From Actinomyces israelii DSM 43320 (GTDB lineage Bacteria; Actinomycetota; Actinomycetes; Actinomycetales; Actinomycetaceae): a stretch of 64,000 nucleotides of DNA. Shown here in pieces: positions 1 to 7,738 of the stretch. The notes under the pieces are model-generated. The model saw only the letters and a program-made list of their open reading frames with translations, ran no database searches and had not been told where the DNA came from. Made by a program: the position numbers and the translations under genes. Each line of letters opens with the position of its first letter. Position 1 is the first letter of the stretch. The stretch covers positions 1 through 64,000 of the forward strand of contig NZ_JONS01000021.1 in assembly GCF_000711965.1 (NCBI RefSeq), in the 5' to 3' direction.

Positions 1-206
1 CCCATCCTGTATCTCCGCCATTCCGACAGCCACTCACGTACCGTCCCCTCGGCCCGCTCGACCATCTCCGCGATAATATCCAGGCCGACGCCGCGGGCAG
101 CGTACACAATCGCCTCCGCCTTCATTCTCACCAGCCTGTAGGTGTCTGAACGCTTCTTCCACCTGATGAGGATGTCCCGTTCCTCGTCCGTCATGCCGAT
201 CCGCAT
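1..206 (-). CDS. IS630-type transposase, N-terminal part (runs off left edge)
   Basis: Reading the minus strand from an ATG at 206 gives an open frame to the window edge (about 68 codons) beginning MRIGMTDEERDILIRWKKR. It contains a helix-turn-helix-like stretch (GLDIIAEMVERAEGTVREWL) of the kind at the N-terminus of IS630-family transposases. The DDE domain would lie outside the window. The sequence just upstream of the start (207-296) looks like the tip of the element and abuts a truncated nupC. The family call is from the HTH style and position; IS481-like elements are an alternative. Confidence 0.6.
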   Translation of the reverse strand, partial: MRIGMTDEERDILIRWKKRSDTYRLVRMKAEAIVYAARGVGLDIIAEMVERAEGTVREWLSEWRRYRM

Positions 207-296
207 GAGACTATCCTATACCAGGTGCTCCGCAGACGCCAACCAGGAATCCCGCAGCAGTTGCCCCAGAATGCCATTTTGTTTAATTCCGGCCAT
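1..296 (-). mobile_element. Insertion sequence end (IS630-type) inserted in nupC
   Basis: Sequence from the window edge to about 290-296 is not related to the permease that follows. It carries the transposase start at 206 and ends in a tip reading (minus strand) GGCCGGAATTAAACAA. A close copy of this tip, GGCTGGAGTTAAACAA, occurs at 18372-18387 by eye, which supports its being a terminal repeat of an element family present more than once. The exact junction and target duplication cannot be set because the other end is outside the window. Confidence 0.6.
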
Positions 297-555
297 CGTC
301 ACCAACGAGTTCGTCGCCATGGGGCAGATCAGCGGTGAGGTGACGGGCTACGCGCGCCACTACCAGGCCGTCCTGACCGTGTTCCTGACGTCCTTCGCCA
401 ACTTCGGCACGCTGGGCATGATCATCGGCTGCTTCAAGGGGCTCGTCGACAAGGAGCGCAACGACCTGGTCGCCAAGAACGTCGGCCGCATGCTTCTGTC
501 CGGAATCCTCGTGTCCCTCATGTCCGCCGGCATTGTCGGCATCTTCGTCTGGTGA
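291..555 (+). pseudogene. nupC: NupC-type concentrative nucleoside permease, C-terminal fragment
   Basis: The frame reading IVTNEFVAM...FANFGTLGMIIGCFKGLV...GRMLLSGILVSLMSAGIVGIF is the C-terminal end of a CNT-family (NupC) nucleoside/cation symporter, with the NEFVA motif and the two last membrane helices. About 85 of roughly 400 residues remain. The upstream part is replaced by insertion-sequence DNA, and the fragment has no start or ribosome site of its own (the in-frame ATG at 271 lies in the IS tip). It sits 26 bp before the nucleoside hydrolase gene, so the two once formed a nucleoside uptake and cleavage operon. Transport function should be lost unless a chimeric product is made. Confidence 0.8.
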
Positions 556-581
556 ACGACGAGAGATAAGGAGAAACGCTC

Positions 582-1535
582 ATGACCAAGAAACTCATCC
601 TCGACCTGGACACCGGCATCGACGACGCCCTCGCAATCGCCTACGCGCTCGGCAGCCCCGAGGCCGAGCTCATCGGCATCACCGCCACCTACGGCAACGT
701 CCTCATGAAGGACTCGGTGCGCAACTCCCTGGCGGTCCTCGACGCCCTCGGCGCGGGCTCCGTGCCGGTCTACCCGGGCCTGCCCCACTCCTCGGCCACC
801 GAGGACTTCGCCGTCATGGAGATCTCCGCCTTCATCCACGGCCGCAACGGGGTCGGCGAGGTCGACGTCGCCCCCTCCAGGCGCAGCGCCGCCGCCACAG
901 GCGCCGTCGACTTCATGATCGAGGCCTCGCGCCGCTACGGCGAGGAGCTCGTCTACGTCCCCACCGGACCGCTGACCAACCTCGCCGCCGCCCTGGAGCG
1001 CGACCCGGGCCTGGCCGACCGCCTTCGGGTCGTCCTCATGGGCGGCGCCCTGACCGTGTCCGGGAACGTCAGCCCCTGGGCCGAGGCCAACATCAACCAG
1101 GACCCCGACGCCGCCGACGTCGTGTTCCGCTCCGGCATCGACGCCACCATGATCGGCCTGGACGTGACCCTGCAGACCCTGCTCACCTACGAGCACACGC
1201 GCCGCTGGCGCGACCTGGGGACGCCGGCCGGCACGTTCCTGGCCGACATGACCGACTACTACATCAAGGCCTACGAGACCACAGCCCCGGGCCTGGGCGG
1301 CTGCGGCCTGCACGACCCGCTCGCCGTCGGCGTCGCCATCGACCCCGGCCTCGTCACCACCCTGCCCATCAACCTCCAGGTTGACGTCGAGGGCCCGACC
1401 CGCGGGCGGACCATCGGGGACGTGGCCCGCCTCAACGACCCCCGCAAGACCAGCCGCGTCGCCGTCGGCGTCGACGTCGACCGCTTCCTGGAGGAGTTCA
1501 TGACCCGGATCACCTCACTGGTCCAGGGCCGCTGA
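582..1535 (+). CDS. Inosine-uridine preferring nucleoside N-ribohydrolase
   Basis: The 317-aa product has the family's hallmark N-terminal calcium-binding cluster DLDTGIDD (residues 8-15), an internal PTGPLTNLA segment, VLMGGA, and the C-terminal HDP (LHDPLAVG) that completes the metal site. Such enzymes hydrolyse ribonucleosides to base and ribose in the cytosol (RihA/B/C relatives). Length is normal. The start follows AAGGAG (about 10 bp before the ATG). It was probably co-transcribed with the truncated nupC upstream; its promoter may now come from the inserted element. Substrate preference cannot be read from sequence. Confidence 0.92.
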   Translation: MTKKLILDLDTGIDDALAIAYALGSPEAELIGITATYGNVLMKDSVRNSLAVLDALGAGSVPVYPGLPHSSATEDFAVMEISAFIHGRNGVGEVDVAPSRRSAAATGAVDFMIEASRRYGEELVYVPTGPLTNLAAALERDPGLADRLRVVLMGGALTVSGNVSPWAEANINQDPDAADVVFRSGIDATMIGLDVTLQTLLTYEHTRRWRDLGTPAGTFLADMTDYYIKAYETTAPGLGGCGLHDPLAVGVAIDPGLVTTLPINLQVDVEGPTRGRTIGDVARLNDPRKTSRVAVGVDVDRFLEEFMTRITSLVQGR

Positions 1536-1554
1536 CGCGTACCGATGCGCATCA

Positions 1555-1612
1555 GGGCCGCGCGCCCCGCCGGGACCACTCCGGCGGGGCGCGCGGCCCT
1601 CTGTTCTTCCGT
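1555..1612 (+). terminator. Rho-independent terminator after nucleoside hydrolase
   Basis: A perfect 19-bp GC stem (GGGCCGCGCGCCCCGCCGG and its complement) with a 7-nt loop lies 20 bp after the hydrolase stop, followed by a T-rich CTCTGTTCTTCC tail. Confidence 0.85.
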
Positions 1613-1698
1613 ATATCTATGGGCCGCGCCCGATCGCGGCCGGGCCGGGGGCGGGGCCCTCCGCCGTGCTGACGCCGCGCCGGCGGGCGGGGCGCCGG

Positions 1699-1860
1699 TC
1701 ACCAGCGGGCCGGCGCCCCGCCCTTGTCGCCGCTCGTGGCGGAGGCCGTCGTTCGAGGCTCCTGACGGCGCTGCTGCGCGCACTTCTCGTCGGCGATTAT
1801 GCGCTCGGCCTCCTCGTGAGCGGCCTCGGAGGCGAGGGCGAAGAGCTTCTCGAGAAACAT
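1699..1860 (-). CDS. 53-aa microprotein with structured leader (copy 1)
   Basis: ATG at 1860 follows AAGGAGG (6-nt spacing); the product starts MFLEKLFALASEAAHEEAER and is predicted helical and charged, with a Gly/Ala-rich tail. The gene is preceded by a -10-like TAGACT and a hairpin (1921-1953) that are almost the same as those before the 33-aa gene at 26010-26111. Both proteins share a short MF(L/F)-(E/D) start and a helical Glu/Arg/Ala-rich body. The conserved unit therefore seems to be promoter, hairpin and small ORF. A longer in-frame ORF back to 1974 would run through the hairpin and is less likely. No family recognised. Confidence 0.6.
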   Translation of the reverse strand: MFLEKLFALASEAAHEEAERIIADEKCAQQRRQEPRTTASATSGDKGGAPARW

Positions 1861-1920
1861 GGAGCCTCCTTCTGGATCGAGTCCCCGGAGCATTCCCGCC
1901 CCGGGGCCGCAACAGGGGAA

Positions 1921-1967
1921 ACGCACGAGCGACGGTGCCCCGTCGTCGTGCGTCACCGGCGAGTCTA
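1921..1967 (-). promoter_or_regulatory. Promoter and 5' leader hairpin of microprotein copy 1
   Basis: On the minus strand a TAGACT -10 box (1962-1967) is followed about 8 nt later by a 14-bp stem (ACGCACGACGACGG, loop, complement with one bulged base; 1921-1953). The transcript would begin at or just inside the hairpin. The same arrangement recurs at 26166-26214. Confidence 0.55.
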
Positions 1968-2007
1968 GTGCCATGACGCGCCTGACGGCGCCGTCGAGCC
2001 CCGGCCG

Positions 2008-2068
2008 GAACCGATCTCGAGCCGGAACTGGACCGATCTCGGCACGGAATACGACCGATCTCGGCGAA
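2008..2068. repeat. 22-bp repeat array A1 (3 units)
   Basis: Three copies of the core ACCGATCTCG at 22-bp spacing, each followed by a CGGAA box. The array ends in GGCGAAGGGGG, 30 bp from the stop of the minus-strand esterase gene, so its polarity relative to that gene is the same as for the other gene-end arrays. Confidence 0.85.
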
Positions 2069-2095
2069 GGGGGAGGGAAGACGCCGGACGGGCCG

Positions 2096-3937
2096 TCAGA
2101 GGGCTGCGGGGTGGGCGCCCAGGTCGATGAGCGGCAGGACCAGCTCGCTGGGGTGCTCGGCGTCGTGCAGGACGGTGAGGCGGACGGGCGCTCCGCCGGC
2201 CGGGTCGGCGACGGCGTAGCGCGGCCAGCACGAGCCCGCCAGGTCCAGGCGCAGCCGGTGGCCGGCCGGGACGTGCACCCCGGTGGCCCACATGTCGATC
2301 TCGACCTCGACGGGTTCGCCCGGGACGAGCGGGTCGCGGCGGTCCGGTCCGCCGCGTGCCGACAGGCGCAGCGCCCCGTCGGTCAGCAGGACCGACGTGC
2401 CGTCCGGGAGGACCTCGGCCAGGGCGGCGTGCAGGTGGGCGTCCTCGGCGTCGGCGGCGACCTGGGCGCGCAGGCGCACCGGCCCGAGCACCGTGACCGG
2501 CTCGGCCAGCACCGGGGTGGTGAATACGACGACGTCGTCGCGCGCCTCGATGCCGCGCTGGTCGTGCGGGCCCGCGTTCTCGGCAGGGCCCATGAGCATC
2601 TGGCCGCCCTCGGCGGGCACCGGGTCGGCCGGGTTGTGGGTCCAGGACGTGCTCCCCGCGGCGGGCCGCCCGTCGTCGGGCGCGAGCAGGGCGCCGTCGT
2701 CGGCGAGCCGCCAGACGCCGGCGACGGCGTCCGGCGCCGGCCAGGCGGGCAGGTCGATCCAGCGGTCGGCGCCCATGATGTAGACGCGCACGGGATCGCG
2801 GGGCAGACGGGCGGCGGCCGCGGCGTCCCCGATACTCGCCTTCCAGAAGTCCAGGGTCAGCTCGCCCAGGCCCAGCTCGCGCGTCCCTCCGCCGGGGAAG
2901 GAGCGCCCGGCGAGGCGGCCGTCGAAGGCCAGGTGCGTCCACGGGCCGATGACGAGCCGCTGGCGCTTGCCGGCCGGGCCCGCGGCCATGGCCCGGTAGC
3001 TGCGCAGGGTGCCGCCGAGGAACAGGTCGTACCAGCCCGCCAGGTGGAGGGCCGGCACGTCGAGGCCGGCGAGCCCCTCCCGGGGGTAGGCGACGGACCT
3101 CCAGTAGGCGTCGCGCAGCGGGTGGGCGAGCCAGTCGGCGACGTGCGTGCCGGCGCCGTGGGCCCGGGCGAGCCGTCGGGCGGCCTCGGCGATGCCGACG
3201 CGCTCCAGGAAGGGGGTGAAGTCCTCCAACGGCTCGGGCAGGGAGTCCTGGGGCGCGTCCGGCTCCCCGTCGTGCGCCAGGCCCGTGCGCACCTGCTGAC
3301 GGGCCCACTCGTAGGCGGGGCCCTCCAGGAGGATGCCGCCGCGCATGGCGAGGTCGTCGTCGTAGGTGGAGGGGGCGACCCACGGCGCCATGGCCGCCAG
3401 GTGCTCGGTGGAGGCCAGGGCCGCGGTCAGCTGGGTGGTGGACACGTAGGACTGGCCGAAGGTGAGGACTCGCCCGTCGCACCAGGGCAGGGCTGCCAGG
3501 GCCTCGCGGGTGGCGACGCCGTCGGAGGCCTCGTCGGCGTAGAAGCGGAAGCCGCCCTCGGAGATGTCCGTGCCGCGGCAGGCCTGGGCGACGACCGCGA
3601 AACCCTCCTCGATGGCCCGGTCCAGGCCCACCGAGGCCTGCATGCCGACGGCGGCGGCCATGAGCCCGGGCTCGTGCGGGTCCGCGCCGGCGGCCGCGGC
3701 GATCATGGGCCGCCACGCCCCCAGGTAGGGGCAGCGGGCGAGCAGGACCGGGTGGGCGGCGCCGTCGTCGGGGCGCACGACGTCGGCCCGCAGGACTGTG
3801 CCGTCCGGAGCGGGGACCTCGAGGACCTCGTGGACGGCGCGCGAGGCCGCGCCACCGGGAGCGGGCAGCATGAGGGCCGCGCGGAAGGAGTCGGGGACGT
3901 CCGGGATCTCGGGGGCGGACTGGTCGGTGCTGGTCAT
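2096..3937 (-). CDS. CocE/NonD family serine hydrolase (X-Pro peptidase-like)
   Basis: This 613-aa protein has the N-terminal alpha/beta-hydrolase of the CocE/NonD family: the CRGTDISEGGF segment, then GQSYVS with the nucleophile Ser163, a helical cap, and a C-terminal jelly-roll (about residues 390-600). No signal peptide is seen, so it is probably cytosolic. It lies 118 bp downstream of a GH78 rhamnosidase gene on the same strand and behind the same LacI-type operator. Its likely job is therefore cleaving acyl groups from, or the ester part of, decorated glycosides; this is inference. Family members range from cocaine esterase to glutaryl-7-ACA acylase, so substrate is open. Confidence 0.85.
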   Translation of the reverse strand: MTSTDQSAPEIPDVPDSFRAALMLPAPGGAASRAVHEVLEVPAPDGTVLRADVVRPDDGAAHPVLLARCPYLGAWRPMIAAAAGADPHEPGLMAAAVGMQASVGLDRAIEEGFAVVAQACRGTDISEGGFRFYADEASDGVATREALAALPWCDGRVLTFGQSYVSTTQLTAALASTEHLAAMAPWVAPSTYDDDLAMRGGILLEGPAYEWARQQVRTGLAHDGEPDAPQDSLPEPLEDFTPFLERVGIAEAARRLARAHGAGTHVADWLAHPLRDAYWRSVAYPREGLAGLDVPALHLAGWYDLFLGGTLRSYRAMAAGPAGKRQRLVIGPWTHLAFDGRLAGRSFPGGGTRELGLGELTLDFWKASIGDAAAAARLPRDPVRVYIMGADRWIDLPAWPAPDAVAGVWRLADDGALLAPDDGRPAAGSTSWTHNPADPVPAEGGQMLMGPAENAGPHDQRGIEARDDVVVFTTPVLAEPVTVLGPVRLRAQVAADAEDAHLHAALAEVLPDGTSVLLTDGALRLSARGGPDRRDPLVPGEPVEVEIDMWATGVHVPAGHRLRLDLAGSCWPRYAVADPAGGAPVRLTVLHDAEHPSELVLPLIDLGAHPAAL

Positions 3938-4055
3938 GCGGGGCTCCTGTCCTCCGGTCGGTAGCGGGGGTGCGGCGGTGCAGGCCGCCGCACCCCTCGA
4001 TTATCGGGCTGCCGGCCGGGGCGCCGCCCGGCTCGCCCGTCGTCCGGGAGCCCGC

Positions 4056-7000
4056 TCAGCCCGCCAGGTGGTGGCGGCCGTGGCCGAGCACGACCGGTCC
4101 GGCGGGAGGTTCGCCGGACCGACCCGGCAGCGTCACCCGCGCCGTGGCCCCCACCGGCACGACCACGTCCAGCTCCAGGCGCCCGTCGTCGTCGAGCCTC
4201 CAGGACGAGGCCGCCCAGCCGTAGGGCGTGCGGTGGACGGACTCGGCCGCCCTCAGCCCGCCGCCGGGGACGGGGGCGACGTCAATGACGCGGTAGCCGG
4301 GCTCGGCCGGGGCCAGGCCGCCCACCGTCCGCTGCAGCCAGGCGGCCACGGCGCCCAGGGCGTAGTGGTTGAAGCTCGTCATGCCGCCGGGGTTGATCGA
4401 CCCGTCCGGGAGCATGGAGTCCCAGCGCTCCCACGTCGTGGTCGCCCCCATGGTCACCGCGTAGAGCCAGGACGGGCAGGAGGTCTCCATGAGCAGCCGG
4501 TAGGCGGCCTCGGCGTGACCGGTCGCCGACAGGGCCGCGGTGAGCACCGGGGTGCCCGCGAAACCCGTGGCGACGTTCCCGCCCGAGGCCTCCACCAGGT
4601 CCGCCAGGTGCCGCCCGGCGGCGGCGCGGCGCTGCTCGTCCCCACACAGGTCGAAGGCGATGGCCAGGGCGTAGGCGCACTGCGAGTGCGAGGTCATGCG
4701 CCCAGCGCCGTCGGTGAAGCGGGTCCGGAAGGCCTCGCCGACGGCGTCCGCCAGCTCGCCGTAGCGCGCGGCGTCGTCCGCTCTGCCGAGCTCGGCCGCC
4801 CACTGCGAGACGATGCGGGCGGAGCGGGCGAAGAAGGCCGTGGCCACCAGGTGGGGGTCGGTCATGGCCCGCATGGGGTTGTCCGGCGGGGCCGAGGGGT
4901 CGAGCCAGTCGCCCAGCTGGAGGCCGGTCTCCCACACGTGGTCGTCGCCGGCCAGGGAGTCCACCAGGTCCACCCAGGCGCGCGCCGAGTCGTACTGGGC
5001 GGCCAGCAGGCCCAGGTCGCCGGTGGCGCGGTACAGCTCCCAGGGCACCACCGTGGCGGCGTCGCCCCACACGGCCGCTGGCCGCGGCGGGGTCCACAGG
5101 CCCCCCGGGATGACGGGCACGTACCACGGGACGGTGCCGTGGGCCTCCTGCTCGATGGCCAGGTCCGTCAGCCAGGAGGTGAGCAGGCCCGCGCAGCTGT
5201 AGTGGAAGGCGGCGGCGGGCGCGAAGGCCTGGATGTCGCCCGTCCAGCCCAGGCGCTCGTCGCGTTGCGGGCAGTCGGTGGGGATGGCCACGAAGTTGTC
5301 GCGCATGGACCAGCGCGAGTTCTCGTGCAGGCGGGTCACGCGCTCATCGGAGCAGGCGAAGGCGCCCAGGCGCTCCATGTCGGTGTGGACGACGACGGCG
5401 CGCACCGCCCCGTCCGCGATCGCGGCGGCGGCCGCCCGGGCGCCGCCGGGCCAGCCGGCGACGTCGGCGTAGCGGAAGCCGTGGATGGTGAAGGCCGGCT
5501 CTCACTCCTCCACGCCGTCGCCGGCGAGCGTGTAGGTGTCGGTCGCGGCGGCCCCGCGCAGGGGGCGGGTGCCCAGAGCCCCGTCCTCCAGGACCTCGGC
5601 GTGGCGCAGGGTGACGGTGGCGCCCGCGGGTCCGGCCACGCGGATGCGCAGGCGCCCGGAGATGTTCTGCCCGAAGTCGATGAGCACTCGTTCGGGGGCG
5701 GTCTCGACCTCGACCTCGCCCAGGCGCAGGAGGTGGCGCTCCTGGACGGCGACGGCGACCGGCCGGAGGGTCTCGGCGGTGCGCACGGGCGCGTCGACGG
5801 GCATGACCAGGCGCCCGGCGTCGGAGTCGCCGACGGCGACCGGGGACCAGCCGGAGTCGTCGAAGCCGGGGGAGGACCAGCCGGGGGAGGCGAGGCGGGC
5901 GTCGACGGTCTCGCCCTCGTACAGGCCGGTGAAGAGGATCTCGCCCGCGCCCGCCCGCCAGGAGGCGTCGGTGGCGACCACCGACCGCGAGCCGTCGGCG
6001 TGGGTGAGCTCGAGCTGGACAATGGCGGCGACGTCCTCGCCGTATAGGTTGCGGTAGCCGCCGTCGAAGCCGATGTGACCGCGGTACCAGCCGTCGGCGA
6101 GCTGGGCGCCCAGGGCGTGGCGGCCGGCGCCGGCCCCGCGGGCGGGGTCGGGGGCGCCGGTTGAGCCTGCCGAGTCGGACGGGGCGCCGGCCCCGCGAGG
6201 GGCCAGGAGCGTCTCGGTCACGTCGTAGGCGCGGGCCACGAGCCGCTCGCCGTAGACGGTCCAGCCGGGGACGAGCTCGTCGGCGCCGATGCGCACGCCG
6301 TCGAGCTCGGCGCGGATGAGGCCGTGGGCGCTGACGTAGGCGCGGGCGGCGACGACCGGCGAGGTCACCTCGAACTCGCGGCGCACGCGCGGCGGACGGC
6401 GGTCGGAGCCAGGGTTCTCCGGCCAGGCGGGGCCCACGGGCAAGGCCCGCCAGTCCTCGGGGGCGAGGAGCCCGGTCTCGTAGACGACCGGGGCGGACCA
6501 GCCGGTGGCGACGGGGGCGCCGCCCCCGGGGGCGCCGGCGGCACCGGCGGCGGGGGCGTCGCCGGGGGCCTCGCCGGATGGAACGTCAGCGGCACCGAGG
6601 GCGGTCGTTCCGTCGGGCGCGCCGGCTTCGGCTGCGCCGCAGGGGCCGGGGGCGGTGTCGGGCGACGTCGTGGCGCCGGGCGCGGCGGGCGCCACGACGA
6701 TCCGGCCCGTCACGCGCACGCGCAGGACGACGCGCTCGCGGGAGCCCAGCGGGGCGGCGGGCCAGGCGACCAGGACGCCGTCGGCGGCCGCCAGGGGGAG
6801 GCGCTCGGGGGCGGCGAGCGGGGTGCCGGCCAGGTCGGTGCGGGTGATCTCGAGCTCGGCGGCGGCGGGCCGCCAGCCGGCCGGGGCGGAGGCGATCTCC
6901 CAGGAGATGCGCGGCGCGGGGCGGGCGCCGCCCAGGACGTCACCGGGCAGGTACTGCTCCAGACGCAGATGGTCGGGGGCGGCGAGGGGGCCGACGGGGT

Positions 7001-7091
7001 CGGGCAGGGCTGCGGCGGTGATCTCGGGCTCGGGGACGGTCGGGCGGATGGTCGTGAGAATCGGGCGCTGGGTGCTGGAGTCGGTGTCCAC
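4056..7091 (-). pseudogene. GH78 alpha-L-rhamnosidase interrupted by one in-frame TGA
   Basis: Two minus-strand frames, 7091-5502 (529 aa) and 5405-4056, are in the same phase and are separated only by a TGA at 5502-5504. The interruption falls in VEE-TGA-EPAFTIHGFRYA, where relatives have a Trp, so TGG to TGA is the simplest change. The conceptual 1011-aa protein matches the two other GH78 proteins here along its length. The catalytic-acid motif CPQRDERLGWTGD (about residue 607) and GATTTWERWDSM (about 880) both lie after the stop, so the truncated product cannot be active. The start is a GTG after GGAG. The gene heads an operon with the CocE/NonD hydrolase. A base-call error or stop readthrough cannot be excluded. 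Confidence 0.85.
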
Positions 7092-7111
7092 GGAGTCTCC
7101 GGTTGCTCGTC

Positions 7112-7130
7112 ATTGAAACGTCTCAATAAT
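7112..7130. promoter_or_regulatory. LacI-type operator upstream of GH78 (first copy)
   Basis: ATTGAAACGTCTCAAT, 20 bp before the GTG start of the interrupted rhamnosidase, is a near-palindrome with the central CG typical of LacI-family operators. Matching sites occur at the other catabolic promoters in the window. Confidence 0.7.
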
Positions 7131-7203
7131 AGGTTCTCGCGACCGCCCGGTCAATAGCTTGCTTCAGTCAATAGGTAGCTCCGCGGTCTGCGTCCCGCGC
7201 CCG

Positions 7204-7249
7204 CCCTTTCGTCGAGATCGGTTCAGTTCCGCACCGGGATCGGTTCAGG
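7204..7249. repeat. 22-bp repeat array A2 (2 units)
   Basis: Two units in the inverse orientation to A1: CTTTCGTCGAGATCGG then CCGGGATCGG. It lies between two minus-strand genes, so it is one of the arrays not placed directly after a stop codon. Confidence 0.75.
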
Positions 7250-7615
7250 ACGCCCACCGGGTGCCTGCTCGGGCGCCGTCGCCCTGCGGGGAGTAAGGGT
7301 CCCGCGCGCTTTCGGCGCTGGGCCCTGCCCGGACGTGGACTGCTTGGTGTTTTTCAGCCTCCCGCTCCCCGCCGACTGCCCCGCGCTCACCTCTGCCTCA
7401 GCGGACCCCGAGTGGTCCTTCCCCCTGTTTCCTGACTCAGCCCCCACCGCCTGCGGCACCGGGCCGCAGGATCTCGTCACCTCCGCGACAGTCCGGTCCT
7501 TCGCAGGCCACCTCAAGGGCCACCTGCCCCCTTGAACCCACTGCCGAGTCCCTGCGCAGCCACGAGCCGATCCCGCCTCTCCCGCGCGCGACCCTCTTCT
7601 CCGGGCAGCCTCAGT
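7250..7615. other. Gene-free stretch
   Basis: No convincing gene. Short open frames on both strands lack ribosome sites and recognisable protein features. Confidence 0.5.
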
Positions 7616-7688
7616 GCTTACTACGCTCCTTTGTCCCTTACTGTACGAGGAAAAGGAGCGTAGTAAGGGACAAAGAAGCGTAGTAAGC
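7616..7688. repeat. Long inverted repeat L1 (26-bp arms)
   Basis: Arms 7616-7641 and 7663-7688 pair over 26 bp with one mismatch. The arm contains TTACTACGCT and TTTGTCCCTTAC. The 21-nt loop holds a further direct copy of GGAGCGTAGTAAG. It lies 50 bp past the stop of the helicase gene. Confidence 0.8.
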
Positions 7689-7738
7689 GCCAGCGGTCCA
7701 CAGGAAGGGGCGGATCACGACCCGGGCTTTCAGCGTCG

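Noticed and set aside
5502-5504. TGA as selenocysteine codon
   Set aside because: Relatives have Trp, not Cys or Sec, at this place, and no downstream stem-loop of SECIS type was evident right after the codon.
7335-7535. 66-codon plus-strand frame between GH78 and helicase genes
   Set aside because: No ribosome site, no protein-like features, not near any conserved element.
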